64,000 nucleotides of DNA from Oryzias latipes (taxonomy: Eukaryota > Chordata > Actinopteri > Beloniformes > Adrianichthyidae). Made by a program: the position numbers and the translations under genes. Positions 13,480-25,149 of this stretch are shown here, in pieces. Below the pieces are notes generated by a model that made no database searches, was not told where the DNA came from, and saw nothing but the letters and a program-made list of their open reading frames with translations. Position 1 is the stretch's first letter; each line of letters begins with the position of its first letter. The stretch covers positions 22,005,855-22,069,854 of the forward strand of contig NC_019879.2 of NCBI RefSeq assembly GCF_002234675.1. The letters are read 5' to 3'.

Positions 13480-14100
13480 TTCATCGGTAGAAGTAGAAAA
13501 TCCGCTGTGGTCACACACCTGACAGGTATCTGTAAGGCCCCTTTTCTTTCAATTGTGGTGTGCAATTTGAAAATCAGGGCCGGCATCAGTGCTCACTGCC
13601 ACAGGAGTTATGAGAATGGCCCCTCCACCACGACCACCCTCCCATTTCTATAAAACACACAGTTTGGACGCCGCGCACAACAACCCTGAACATCTCCCAC
13701 GAATGAATACTTTTTTCTTTATGAAAGGGTGCTCCATGTGCTATTTGGTGTGATGAAAAATCGTGAAACTAAAATGCAAAAGGCCATTTTCATATGTAGC
13801 ATAATTGCCGGCTGTTAGAGTCTCAGCGTTCGCATGATTTGAATTGGTGCCACAGGAAATCCTACCACGCTTCAGTCTGTCCTCAGCTTCCTCACACACG
13901 TTTAAGGACATGAAGTCAGGAGTTTGCAGCAGCTTTCTGTGGCAATCCGTCAAAGCCAGAAGGCGCACAGAGATAAGATCTTGGTCTCAGAGGGCAATTA
14001 AAAAGAAATTACACAAAATTATGTCTAACTTTGTGTTGTCTGCTGTGTTCTGTGCTTGTTTTGAGCTGCGTTTCTCGGAAACTCCCACATTTTAATTGCA
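13480..14100. promoter_or_regulatory. Candidate conserved non-coding element
   Basis: Repeat-poor stretch about 8 kb upstream of dlx1a with ATAATTGCC near 13800 and GGCAATTAAAA near 13994, both homeodomain-type motifs. It has no coding signal. Regulatory function is inferred from composition and position. Confidence 0.28.
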
Positions 14101-14279
14101 CCAAATGCTTATTTTAGTCTGTGTTTCCATCAGTTTGTAAAAGCAGTAGATGTTATCAACAAAGATGGCAGTGAGGTTATTTCTGCCTGCACATTTACTG
14201 ATCTGGTGCATGTATAAATAATTCACATAGGTCAGGCTTTGATCCTCTGGTAAAGCTCTTTTATTGCCAGTTGTGGGAG

Positions 14280-14970
14280 GAAAACCAGTAGATTGAAAAT
14301 GAGGAATGCATCAAGGGGTGTGCTGTTTACTTGCAGCACAGGCAGCTGGTTAGTCATCTTTCTGCCATTTTACACCCCCCTCCATCGCTTTTCAATTCCA
14401 GCCGAACCCCAGGCCCGGCTACTAACTGGGGGCTTGAATATTGTGCACTGGGGATCAATGCAGCCCTGAGTGAAATGTCAACTGCGGCCCTGCGATGTGT
14501 CAGGCTGCGAGGGAGTTGTAATGGCTATTGATCTACTGTGCGCTTAATGCAGAGCTGCCCTGCCATGGCGCGAGCCAGTTGCAGCAGAAAGATATGTATG
14601 AGATGAGCTAAAACTGAGAAAATAGAAAAGAAAGAGCCCACAGTTTCATCCCCCTCCTTGCATCCCTCCCTCTCTGGCTGCAGATTGATCTTCCTCTTCC
14701 TGCTGATTCTGACTGGGGTCTGTCATTATTTTACTCTGTCATTAGGGGCTCCATTGACAGCCTTGGCCTGTCTGTGCCACTCTTCTGAGACAGCAACACT
14801 TTTCCCATGCGGCGTTCCCTACATTTATTAAAGTCGCTGACAGCCTTGTCTTAGCTCTCTCCATAGATGGCTGAGCGTCAGACCGTGGTGCAGCCGTGTA
14901 ATTGGAAGACGAGTCTGTCCCTGGCTTGTAATATCAGTGAGGTACAGCTGTAGGTCAGACTGGTTTATAT
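14280..14970. promoter_or_regulatory. Candidate conserved non-coding element
   Basis: A long, repeat-free block of mixed composition, unlike the AT-rich DNA around it. It includes TTGTAATGGCTATTGATC near 14515, a GTCATTAGGGGCTCCATTGACAG stretch near 14738 and GTGTAATTGG near 14895. The lack of decay typical of neighbouring repeats suggests constraint, consistent with a dlx1a distal enhancer. An alignment is needed to decide. Confidence 0.35.
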
Positions 14971-15724
14971 CAGACTACTGGTTATGAAGTACAAAATCAG
15001 ACCACCTCCGTCTGAGGGTCGGTGTCTGTGCTCAAAGTGAGAACAGTATAGACCCAACAGCCATGCCTCCATCGATGTGGATCCCTTACTGCTTTCAGCT
15101 CTGAATAGAAACTGACACACAGGTCACATTTATTGTTGCATTAGGAGTTTAGTCCCACAAGTTCTGTCAGTGAAATGACAAAACCAAAAGAAAATCATCT
15201 GTTTGGGATTTATTGCAAGTGATTGAGGTTTCAATACCCTCCTCAAGTATTGCTGCAGAAAATGCAAAGGTTCTGCTTTACTTTAAGGTGAAATAACGTT
15301 GTACTAGATAAAACACGTTTTCTCACAAAATAGATCCATTTCAAAGTAAACGCTCTAGTAATTCTTAGGCTAAAATGAAACTGCCTTTTTTGTTGTTTGA
15401 CTCAAATTTTTATAGTGAGAATCTTCATGTTTCTTCAAAAAAAAAAGTCAGCCATATTTATGCAGATTCTCACATTTGCCAGAGTTGATTATAAAATTTG
15501 CATGACCGCCTCACAGGCAGCATGCCAGAAGAATAGAAAAACAAAGAGCATGTAAACAAAATTCTAGTTCAGATGATGGTCCCACTGAGACTCACCAGAC
15601 AAAACCAGACAAAACAGCATCACAATTTAAAGTTTGAATAAAGATTGTAACAACCAGAGTTTAAAGCAAACAGAACTGATGATTTTGATAAAAAAAAGTT
15701 TTCAAAAAGTATATTATTTCAGAC
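14971..15724. other. Intergenic DNA, nothing recognised
   Basis: AT-rich DNA without gene or repeat boundaries that I can support. Confidence 0.4.
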
Positions 15725-16160
15725 CAGGATTCTGTAACCTTTAACATTTAAAGAGCCATTTGGTCCAGTTTCTTAATGACTAAAACCCTGCGAGAGCCAC
15801 AAAGTCCCACTTTATGTTTAAAAAAATTCAAATATTTACATGAATGAACTTTGACAGTTTTATATTTTTCTTCATATATCATTTTAAACTCTTTTACTTT
15901 GATAGTGGCACATAAAAGTTCCTTACAAAATAAAATATATCCTGTGGCAAATGAGACTTTCCTGCTGCAACAGATTTACTTGAATTCAAAATGCAAGGCA
16001 CAAACTCATAATTTTTTCATCATCATGACTTTGGTGCACCTTCACCTTCATTAGACAAAAATATAAATCGTTTTATTTTAGCTTTTACAGTCAAGTATTT
16101 GATCAATTAAAATGTCATAGATGATTAAAAAATAATCAGTAAAAGAAAAGAATGCATTTT
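15725..16160 (+). mobile_element. Non-autonomous hAT element, copy 2
   Basis: Starts CAGGATTCTGTAACC followed by an AAAGAGCCATTTGG box, and continues through the same interior landmarks as the elements at 12597 (inverted) and 48879 (direct): a TTCCTGCTGCAACAGATTTAC segment, then a CATGACTTTGGTGCACC segment. The right terminus was not found, so the end is approximate. No coding capacity. Confidence 0.6.
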
Positions 16161-17330
16161 TATGCCTCCACCAGTCACTTACAAACAAATCTGTAAACTT
16201 GATTTTCTGTTTAAATTCCTCGTCAGTTCCTCCAAACACAGAGAACCAAGTGACTGTGGCTCGGTGACAAAGTGACCAAATGGTTCAGAAATTACACCAT
16301 CTCTCCATGAGAAACTCAGTGAAAGCAGAGCATAAAAACGGCTGAAAGATGCAGCCCAAACAGCTTCTTACAGTCTTTACATAACCTAGATTTCTGATCC
16401 TGTGATTATTGTTTTGCCGTGTTCTTTGCTGCCGGATTATTACTGTAGGGATCTGACAACTTGAAAACATTTCTGGAGGCTGTCAGGAAGTTCACAGTGG
16501 GGTGCACTGATTTGAGATTGTTGGTTTGTGGGTATTTGTGTGTGTGTGTTTGCTGCACATAAAGTGTTTCTGTGTACAGGCTGCTGGTTGGATCAAACTG
16601 CTTGCTTCTACATGTTACAAGAGGCACAATCAGGCAGGAGCAGGGGGTCTCCGGCTGTCCTGGCGCCGTGACACATGAGGCGGCTCAATGGGGCGGAAGT
16701 TATCGGGGGGTTCGGGGGTGAAACTGATGACATAGTGTGTGACGAAGGCTCATCATCTGAGGCCGATACAAGTACCTGAAGTGAGGTTGGGATGTTGCTC
16801 TGCTTGTCTGGAAAAAAAAGTGATTCCAGCTTGGTGCGTGTGAGGGGTCAGCAGGCAGTGCACATGAGGGTGAAGGAAAACTGTGAAGTGGGGGTGGCTT
16901 TGATGAAAACAAAAAATTCCAAAACTTGCTCATTTTAACGGAAGAGAACCAAAAGCAAACAATCTGTGTTTATATTTATTCAAACTCTTAAAAACCTGTA
17001 AAAAAATTATATTTTCATGCACAAAATTGAGGAAAACGGCTTTTTTCCTTAAAGTTTAAATCAATATGCACCCTGAAACCAAAGCGTACATCATTTCTTA
17101 TGATCTCATCTCAAGATTATTATAAAATCTAACTGAATGTACAAGATTTTCCCTCTAAAAATCAATGCCAACAGAAACAAGGGTGTGAAGCGTACAGTAT
17201 TAAGCCTCTGGCTTTAATGCACTCACTGTTCTGTCACCCCCACAAATAAAAATGTGCTCTTGAACATAAAGGAAAGGCAAAGAACAAAATTATTCCTCAA
17301 GCTTTCTATCAAAGCCTCTGCATTCATGGC
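16161..17330. other. Intergenic DNA, nothing recognised
   Basis: Mixed composition with a G-rich patch at about 16630-16900. No supported gene or repeat. Confidence 0.4.
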
Positions 17331-17980
17331 AAAGTCTAAAGGGCATGTCAGTCCTCCTGCCTCTTAGAGAGGTAATTATCCTTTTCCTGTCAGGGAATAA
17401 CAAATGATAGTCAACTATGGGGGTGCAGTTTCAGGAGCTGAAATTTGTTGATAGGAAGGAGAAGGAGGTTTAATTTTCTGGCAGCTGCACATCTACTCTT
17501 ATCTGGGTTTTTTTTTTGGTCAGTTTTTTGCCTTGTGCAGAGCAGTGCTGTTTGTTTACGTGTGCGAGCTTGTGAGGGTGTATTTATGTGCCCTGCATTA
17601 ACATGCCTATTTATAATCCTTCACTTTCTTACAGTCATCTTTTTTTTTCTGTTGTGACCATTTCACAGATTATATATTGTCCAAGTAATTTCCCTTTCAG
17701 CATCTGTGTTTTTTACCTTTCAGAGAAAGCCGTGAATGGAGGGGAAATTATCACAATTACTCATATAATTGAGCCGTCTTTGTAGCAAGTGCGGCTTCAG
17801 TAGCCCCTTTTTTCCATCAACCAAAATGGTTTCATTATATGGGTTTTTCATATTCCCTGACACAGGGCTCCGCTGAGGGCCTGGCGCGTGGATGAGATGC
17901 AGGATGAACAGAGTGAATCATTAAGGTCACAGTAGGAATAATTATCCCAGCTATGGAAAGAGCATCTAAAGCCTTTTTTC
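17330..17980. promoter_or_regulatory. Candidate dlx1a upstream enhancer (homeodomain-site cluster)
   Basis: This repeat-free block about 4.2-4.8 kb upstream of dlx1a carries strong homeodomain-type sites: TAATTA at 17373-17378, CAATTA at 17754-17759, TAATTG at 17766-17771 and TAATTA at 17939-17944. Dlx proteins bind TAATTA/G sites and auto/cross-regulate their genes. Tissue activity cannot be predicted from what I see. Confidence 0.4.
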
Positions 17981-18239
17981 TCCCCCGGCACAAATGCAAT
18001 GTCCACGGCTTTTAGTCACAAAGAACTTTGTTACAAATGGAGCTTCCACCTTCTACTTATACAAAGAAGAGAGGGGGAGAGCAAGACTTGTATCAACATG
18101 ACAATTTTCCATCATTAAGACTAATGACAGGCACAGACTGTGGGGATCAAGGGGAGCACAAAAAAAGAGGCGCATTCAGGTGTTGGCTGAGTGCTGACCT
18201 CCTTCCTGTCTTTGTTGGAGACTTAACTCTTAACAAAAA

Positions 18240-18840
18240 CTAAAAAGGGTTTTCAGACTAAAGGAGCCGTGGCAGCTGAACGTCAAGCAGCCCGGCTCTC
18301 CATGGGCAAATGACTTAATTGGCAAATTTGCATGTTTTCCATTTGTAGGGAAATTAATTCAATAAAACCTACATGTAAAGATGTTTAATCAGCCATTGTT
18401 TTGGTGAAATAATTTGCCACCTTATATTATTCCTGTTATCAAACCCTTACATAATCAAAACCAGACTTATTAATATTCTGGGAATTCGTATTTGGATAAA
18501 GTAAGACTTTTTCGTGTAACAGGTGGAATGCTGTAACGTGGATTGAGCGTGAGGCATCAGGGAGACTCTAGTTTCTTTTACAGTTTAGCTGAATTAAGTA
18601 AAAGCCACATTTTTTTCTAGGTCCTTTCTACCCAGCCTTCACTCAGGTAATTGGTCATTTTACCGCCAATTTTGGGCAGCTTGGATGCTGGACGCCTTGG
18701 CCTGACCCCTGCTGCTGCTGTAATGGGGACAGCATCTCTACCAGTTCACCGGGGGCTTTTCCTCAAAGCGCGCCCTGCTTTCTGAGGAGAAAGAGGCTCT
18801 GAACTCTGGGATGGAAAAAAGAATTAGAAACTTCCAAGCT
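18240..18840. promoter_or_regulatory. Candidate enhancer with POU octamer and homeodomain sites
   Basis: Contains TAATTG at 18316-18321 five bases before a perfect octamer ATTTGCAT at 18326-18333, then TTAATT near 18354 and TAATTGG near 18648. The octamer is a POU-factor site (Oct/Brn class), so a POU plus homeodomain arrangement suits a neural element about 3.5 kb upstream of dlx1a. Regulatory role is inferred. Confidence 0.38.
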
Positions 18841-19070
18841 TTTCTGTGCTAATAATCAAAACTCTTCCCCTTCTTTCTCTATTATTATTTACACACATTT
18901 TAACAGTAAACAATTCACAAAAAACGTCATTCTTGAGGTTTCTCTTTCATTTACAGACCAAAAACAAAGACCAGTTTGGATTTCCTGAACTTGACCCAGG
19001 AGCTGATTGTCTGAAAAACAAACAAGAAATGTCATTAATAATTTTCACACCAACTTAAAATAAAAAAAAA

Positions 19071-19109
19071 TATATATATATGTATATATATATGTATATG
19101 TATATATAA
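19071..19109. repeat. TA-rich microsatellite
   Basis: Short interrupted run of TA and TGTA dinucleotide-type units. Confidence 0.9.
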
Positions 19110-21540
19110 ACTGTTGGTTTCAGTATTTTTCAATAATCTTTAACTGCTGTTTGTTTACAGAAATATTGACACTAATAAATAATTATAACTGAATCTCTCT
19201 AAGTCGATTGATAATAAATTAAATAGTTTATTTAATTCATTTATCTTTATAAAACTCCAAGACAATGTATTTATACAACTGTGTTTTGTTTAAATGACAC
19301 ATTTTAAAAAATGACAACATGGATAAATCTTACAAATTAAATAATAAGCAAACTTATTTTAGATTAAAATATATGTATTCATTGAAAAGAAAATTAAATT
19401 ATTTAATTTTCTGAATGTGACCCTGAGAAGGAGCCCCATGATCATGTTTGTCAGCCAATCTCATTCTCTTTTTTTTTTAAACACGTAACTCAGCAAACAA
19501 AATCAATTCATATTTTGATGCCACATTGAACATGAAAATAGACACTGAATCGAGTTAATTGTGGCGCATCTAGTTTGCCTTCAGTGACGCTGAAAATTAC
19601 AGGATGGCAGCGAGGGGCAAAGACGGAGCTGAAACGGAACAAAAAGCAATTTCTCTTGTTTAATTCGCTGCTTTTTTTAACGTGAAACACAGCCTTTCTA
19701 TATACGGACATTATTGCTGGTAGTCCCTCTGCCGATTGCATTTTTGTAATGAAGTTTCAGAAAATAAATGTGGGTAAAAATCTGTAAGGAATTAGAGACC
19801 AGTGCAAATTAATAATTCAAAACTGAAATGACTCGTCTTAAAGGGGATTCTAACTGCAGAACACAATGGTCATGGCATGCCTTGAGGCGGATAAAATCAG
19901 AGTTCATTTCCCTAATATGAGGAAAACCAGCAGGTTTCTTTTTTGTTAATCATTGTGCGCGTGCATGGGCGCACAGGACGCGCATGGCGCAGCGTCGAGA
20001 CCCGTTTACCTCTGCGCTCTGGATCATATCTGACCACCGTTAAAATGTGGGTTTCGGGTGGCAGCTGAGGAGAGCTTCCTATCACCGGCCTGAAATGAAG
20101 TCGGTGACATGCTGGCCCGTTTAACACCTCCCCTCCCCTCTCTGTGTGTCTGTCTGTCCACCTCTGCACTAACCCTCAGGTGAAGAGCAGCAGGTGTTAA
20201 AACACCCTCAGCCGCGGCGCTCCTCTCACTCCTAATGAGTCCAGCCTCTGCGCTTCATCCATCCGTGCACTGAGGACGTTATTTTTAGCGCGGCTAGTTA
20301 AAACGCGCTGCTGTGGCCTGCGCTGCCCTCCTGCCAGCAACTCAAATTATTAGCAGGGCAAATATTAACATGCGCCTGAATGTTCCTAATGACACCGAGG
20401 GATTCCTTTTAAAACAATTCCCCTTCATTTTTAATCAGCTCACAAATAGAGCATCTGACGTTTTTTCTCCTCTTTTTCAGCCAGTCCTGCTATTATTTTG
20501 CATGTTTTCTCAAAATCCGCCTCTATTCTGTTAATGGTTTTGCTCGCAGACGTCTGTAGATACTGTAATCGTGGGAAACTAATGACAGTTATCAGTCGCA
20601 CCCACCAAGTACCCATAAAAATCTGTCCTCTGTTCTGGAAGATGATAATTATTGGTTGTACTGCCATTATCATGGTCGTTGTTGATAGAGGAAATCTTGA
20701 AGCGTTTTTCTAAAGTAATTCCAAAGAAATCACTTCAAATTGGGCCATTTTAGGGAACAGGGGGACCAGCTTTCGTTACAGCCTAATATTTCCACAGAAA
20801 TCTTTAAATCCAGGCATCCGCAGCCTGCCTGGTGCATTGTGGCACACGCTCCACGCTGTCAGTGTGCGCGTTTTGAGAACCCATTTTGCAACTTTTGCTG
20901 GTTCTGTTTTTCCAGTTTAATTATGCAATGACACTGATGATCACAGTGAGGGAATTCGGCTGCCTTGTAATTCAGGTGGAGATGAAGGCACAGAGGATAT
21001 ATCAGGCAGGCTGCTGCTGTGGTGCTGCTGCTGCTGCTGCTCTGAACAAACACCAGAGAGGCTGCGGTCTGCAAATGAATCCTAATATGAAGATCAGCCG
21101 GATCATTTCCTCTGCTTTCACCAAGGGCGTCCCGCGGAGGCTGTTTGACCTCGGACTACACGATTCATCCGCTTCTTCTCCATCCACTGATTGTCTTAAG
21201 TAAGTGGAGAGACTTGTATTTTGCTTTGCTGATTGAAAGAGTGGATGTCTGAGCGTTGGTGTGGTGGTTTGCTTTCAGTTCAGAATTTAAATTTAATGAT
21301 GTGTTCATTTAGAAATTCAAGATTTGGATCAAATTTAATTCACAAATTTACCCATTTACGCAAAAACCAAGCGATTAGGCCTGAATAAAAAAATGCTCCA
21401 GAGAAAAATGTCTCGACTTCTGATAAAAAATATTTCACGTGCTACAGAGCATCTCCAAACCTGCATTTCTGAGAGAAAACCCCATCAGATGAAAATGTTT
21501 TTTTCTTTCCCAGCGCTGCCAGGTGCAGGCCTCAAGTCGC
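19110..21540. other. dlx1a upstream flank
   Basis: No coding exon recognised. 19110-19450 is AT-rich; from about 19900 the DNA becomes GC-balanced and repeat-poor, as expected near a developmental promoter. 20330-20420 and 20920-20970 have homeodomain-like AAATTATTAGC and TGTAATTCAGG motifs, and 21009-21043 is a short CTG/GCT repeat. Open frames here (up to 124 codons) overlap on both strands and lack homology I recognise. Confidence 0.4.
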
Positions 21541-22145
21541 ACCAAGTGTTAAATACATGTCTAATTACAGAGCTACTTATGAAAATTAAACGCCAGTGTT
21601 ATGTTAATGCACGCCATCCTCCCGATGGCGCATTAGGAGCTTTAATCATAAAAGTCCTTCATCACACTGGCAACCCAGATGAAGCAGCTGTAACTCTGAT
21701 GAAAATGTTGTTTATTAGGCGCGTGACAAATGCCACTTTTAATGCTGCTATTATTCCCATAAATTAGCCCAATGATGATATAAAAATGATAATCATACAG
21801 CGCACGTTGACCTGTCAAGCGAAGATGTGAGGTTTTGAGGTTTTCTTTGACTTTATCAGCTTGTTGGGACACAGCCTCCGCGTCACCAATCGGCTTCCTC
21901 CGTGCAGAGAATGGACCAATCAGCGCGCGTCCCCGATGAATATTCATGAGTCCGAGATTCAAACCTTTGAGCGAGTTTGTGTTGGTCCACAGCATCATTC
22001 CTGGGACTTTTCACGGCCACAAACTACATTTTCTTATGAATGGGAAGAGAAAAAATCTGTCCGGCTTAAATTGGGACCCGTCCGTCTCTGAGATAGGAGT
22101 AGAAGGAAAACAACAAAAGAGAGACAAGGGGAACCGTCAGAAGAG
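21541..22145 (+). promoter_or_regulatory. dlx1a: dlx1a promoter and 5' untranslated region
   Basis: This is the 600 bp before the dlx1a start codon. It has two CCAAT boxes (21886-21890 and 21916-21920) and a perfect palindrome ATGAATATTCAT at 21936-21947, together about 200-260 bp before the ATG. No convincing TATA box is seen. The exact transcription start is not determinable here. Confidence 0.5.
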
Positions 22146-22455
22146 ATGACAATGACCACGATTCCGGATGCTCTCAATAGCCCTGCCTCAGGAAAAGCCG
22201 TTTTCATGGAGTTTGGACCCCCGAGTCAACAAATGTCGCCTTCATCCATGTCTCACGGACACTATCCCATGCACTGTTTACATTCTGCTGGTCCCACGCA
22301 GCACGACAGCTACAGCCCAGCCTCGTCGTTCACCCGACCTTTGGGTTATCCATACGTCAACACCGTGGGCAGCCACTCTTCCAGTCCATATCTCAGTACA
22401 GTTCCGACTTATCAGAACAGCTCTGGACTCACGCAGACGCGATTAGAGGACGCGG
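22146..22455 (+). CDS. dlx1a: dlx1a exon 1 (coding part)
   Basis: Codes residues 1-103 plus one base. The start is chosen because [13 protein letters not shown] is the conserved Dlx1 N-terminus and the -3 base is a purine. The donor GTAAGT follows at 22456. The region holds the serine/tyrosine-rich transactivation segment. Confidence 0.95.
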
Positions 22456-23322
22456 GTAAGTGCTGGATTCCTCCCCCCCTCAAATATTGACTTTCTCTGT
22501 TTGCTTTTCACTAACAGACAAGCCAGATGTGAAACTGGCCAATTATTTATTGCGTAACGCTATAAACAATGTATGCAATTAAGGGTAATTATACCTAAAG
22601 TACACCCCGTAAAACGCGCGCAGGACTACTCATTGCTGAGCAGCACTGTTGGTTACAACTGCCTCATCTCTCTTTTTTCTTCTTCCTATTCTCTCCTGCT
22701 TTCACTTTGCTCCTGCGTCTTCATCAGCGCCAGAAGCCGAGAAAAACACGGTGGTCGAAGGTGGAGAGGTGCGGTTCAACGGAAAGGGCAAGAAGATTAG
22801 GAAACCAAGGACTATATATTCCAGTTTACAGCTTCAGGCTCTGAACAGGAGATTCCAACAGACGCAGTATCTGGCGCTGCCGGAGAGAGCTGAGCTGGCT
22901 GCCTCGCTGGGTCTGACTCAGACACAGGCAAGTCTCTCACATAGCTTCACACACACGCCTCTGTTCAGTATAGCAACAACAATAATTACAACCACAAAAT
23001 GCGTTTGTTCAATTTTTGCTTTTTACGCATGCGTTGAAATGATCCTAACTGTATTTTTTTCCCTCTTCAGGTAAAAATCTGGTTCCAGAATAAAAGGTCC
23101 AAGTTCAAGAAACTGATGAAACAAGGCGGCAGTACAATTGACACCAATGTTTTGACCACCGGCCGCGGACTGTCTAGCGGCTCTCCCTCGGTGGCTCCAG
23201 TCTGGACCTCTCCGTCCACCGTGAAGACGTCGGTGGGCACGACGGGCTCGTACATTCCCAGCTACACCTCGTGGTATCCAACCACACACCAAGAGTCTAT
23301 GCAACAGTCCCAGCTCATGTGA
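22146..23322 (+). CDS. dlx1a: Distal-less homeobox 1a (whole coding region, 3 exons)
   Basis: Homeodomain transcription factor of the Distal-less family, acting in the nucleus on TAATTA/G sites; with Dlx2 it promotes GABAergic interneuron fate in ventral forebrain and patterns pharyngeal arches. Exons are 22146-22455, 22728-22927 and 23071-23322, giving 253 aa against about 255 in human DLX1. The N-terminus ([26 protein letters not shown]) and C-terminus ([11 protein letters not shown] ending QSQLM) are diagnostic of Dlx1. The homeodomain spans about residues 128-187, with helix 3 [11 protein letters not shown]; the NKR form is typical of Dlx1 and differs from the NRR of Dlx2. Intron phases are 1 and 0, as in other Dlx genes. 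Intron 2 has a GC donor. It is convergent with dlx2a. Confidence 0.96.
22728..22927 (+). CDS. dlx1a: dlx1a exon 2
   Basis: Codes residues 104-170: the [20 protein letters not shown] lead-in and homeodomain helices 1-2. A second in-frame AG lies six bases after the chosen acceptor (AGCGCCAG), so a form two residues shorter is possible; the upstream acceptor gives the same spacing as human DLX1. The donor is CAG|GCAAGT, a GC-type splice site. Confidence 0.93.
23071..23322 (+). CDS. dlx1a: dlx1a exon 3 (coding part)
   Basis: Codes residues 171-253. It begins with homeodomain helix 3 ([11 protein letters not shown]) after a CTCTTCAG acceptor and ends in the Dlx1-type C-terminus with stop codon TGA at 23320-23322. 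Confidence 0.96.
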   Translation, partial: VKIWFQNKRSKFKKLMKQGGSTIDTNVLTTGRGLSSGSPSVAPVWTSPSTVKTSVGTTGSYIPSYTSWYPTTHQESMQQSQLM

Positions 23323-24600
23323 ACAGGAGCCTTCAGTGCAGACATTTCGGGGGAGGTGGTGAAGTGGTGAAAGGCCCCCTACTTGCAGCCGCTTAGCGCG
23401 GCTCAGCAACGACGATGCGCTGATGATGCGCCGCCGCCGCCGCCGCATCCCGCCACATGACACCGAGGCCACCGAGGAGCAGAGAGCGGAGCAAACAGCG
23501 AACCAAGGGGCCACAAAATGAGGGGCCGCGGAATTTAGGGGGCAAAAAGAGCGGTTATTTCGGGCGCCGGTTTCTTTCATGTCTTTTTCTACCTGTTTCT
23601 TTGTGTGAACAATTCTGTCAGTGAAGCTGTGTGTTTATGTTTGTTTACCAAAAGGTGACGATTACGCAACAACAAAAAATCTCCATATATGGCAGCAAAT
23701 GGCCTGTTGGGCCCCATCAGTGTCTTTGAGCAAATTACAAATTCCAGCACACAGCAAATCCAAACGCAGCGAATGCGCTGCGCAAAAGCCTCAAATCGCT
23801 TCTGTGTTTTTTTCTATACGTTTGTTATTTAAGTTAAGTTATTCAGACTGGCTTTTGTGTTCCTTTTCGTGTTTGGAATAACAACACTGCGTTGTTAATG
23901 CTGCACTAAGGCGAGCTTTTATATGCCCCGACGTTATGTGAAAAATGTAAAATGGCCAGACGATTTTGCTGCTTCAGAAAAAAAGGAAAATCTCAAAAGC
24001 CAGCAGCTCATTTGTCACTGTATTTTGTACAGAATGTTTTGGGGGTATTTGTGCTGTACTGGATACGCTGTGAAACAGGGTTTAGGCTTCGTGTACTTGT
24101 CCAAAATGTGTTTAGTCCTTATAGAAAAAATTTAGTTTTGTATTGATCCCTCTAATTTATTTATGTGTTTCTTGAGTTTATGTACATAAAGTGCAAAGTT
24201 TCCAAAAAGAGTAAAATATGGTTTAAATTATGTCAAAGCACGGTGTCTGATTTAACCTCCCCATCATCCATCCATCTGCGCCCACCTCGCGTGCGCGCGT
24301 AAAACATCATGCTGCAGCTCCATGCAGCTGCGCTGTCAGCTGACACAAAGCACAACTTGACTGCTGCAGCAAACACGTCTGTGTGAGCTGCAAAAAGCTC
24401 CTCGTTATGCTCATGTTTAGCATTCAGTCTGTCTGCAGATGTTTGCAAAACCTCTCAAGTGACCTGTGCTGATGAGATGCCTTTTATGTATTAAAAAATC
24501 AACAAGTGTTCCTATATGACACATAAGTGGAAAAATGGTTACACACATTTAAAAAAGCGGATATACCATTTATATTTTCAATAAATTGTTTTTTTATCTG
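23323..24600 (+). other. dlx1a: dlx1a 3' untranslated region (approximate)
   Basis: Non-coding DNA after the dlx1a stop. The first canonical AATAAA polyadenylation signal noticed lies at 24580-24585, which would give a 3' UTR of about 1.3 kb. A GCC-repeat patch is at about 23428-23445. The 185-codon antisense open frame here is judged spurious. Confidence 0.45.
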
Positions 24601-25149
24601 TTTAAAGAAAACGCGCCTAAATGCTCTTAATTTATTTGGTGTTGTACGGTGCCGGAAGCTGCTGGACAGATCACCCAAAATGATCGTTTGATAAATATAG
24701 TGGAGTCTAGAAGCATAAATATGCCCTTAAACTATTATCATGAGTCCAAAATCAAAGTTTACGCATTAGACGGTTTTCGGTGCGCAATGCGCAAAAACGA
24801 TGCGCAAATATTTACGTGAAGTGATCTGATTTTACGAACATTAAAACATCGTTAGACAGCGTGGATAAAAAGGTGCATAGAAGCAAGAAAAAGATTATAA
24901 TAAATGAATGTCACATTTATTGAAATGTTTTTTTTTCTGCAACGAGCAAAAAAAAAGAAAAAGAAAAGAAAAGAAAAGACAATATTAATTTTTTTTGTTT
25001 ACACGTTGTTACATATTTATCAATGACTTACTTCAAATCAAATGACTTGATTAGATTTTATGGTTTTTAATGTAGGTCAATTACATAATACTATTAATTT
25101 AATATGAAACTAAGTAAACACATTTTGAACAGTTTTCTTTTCGATTCGT
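24601..25149. other. dlx1a-dlx2a intergenic DNA
   Basis: AT-rich DNA with an A/G-rich simple run at about 24947-24980. No gene recognised. Confidence 0.4.

Noticed and set aside
1..22145. Exons of metap1d, the usual neighbour upstream of dlx1
   Set aside because: I looked for methionine-aminopeptidase-like motifs and found none, so the gene, if syntenic here, lies left of the window.
23023..23580. 185-codon minus-strand open frame over dlx1a exon 3 and 3' UTR
   Set aside because: It is antisense to a confirmed homeodomain exon, arises from GC-rich coding sequence and arginine-rich translation of GCC repeats, and has no family resemblance.
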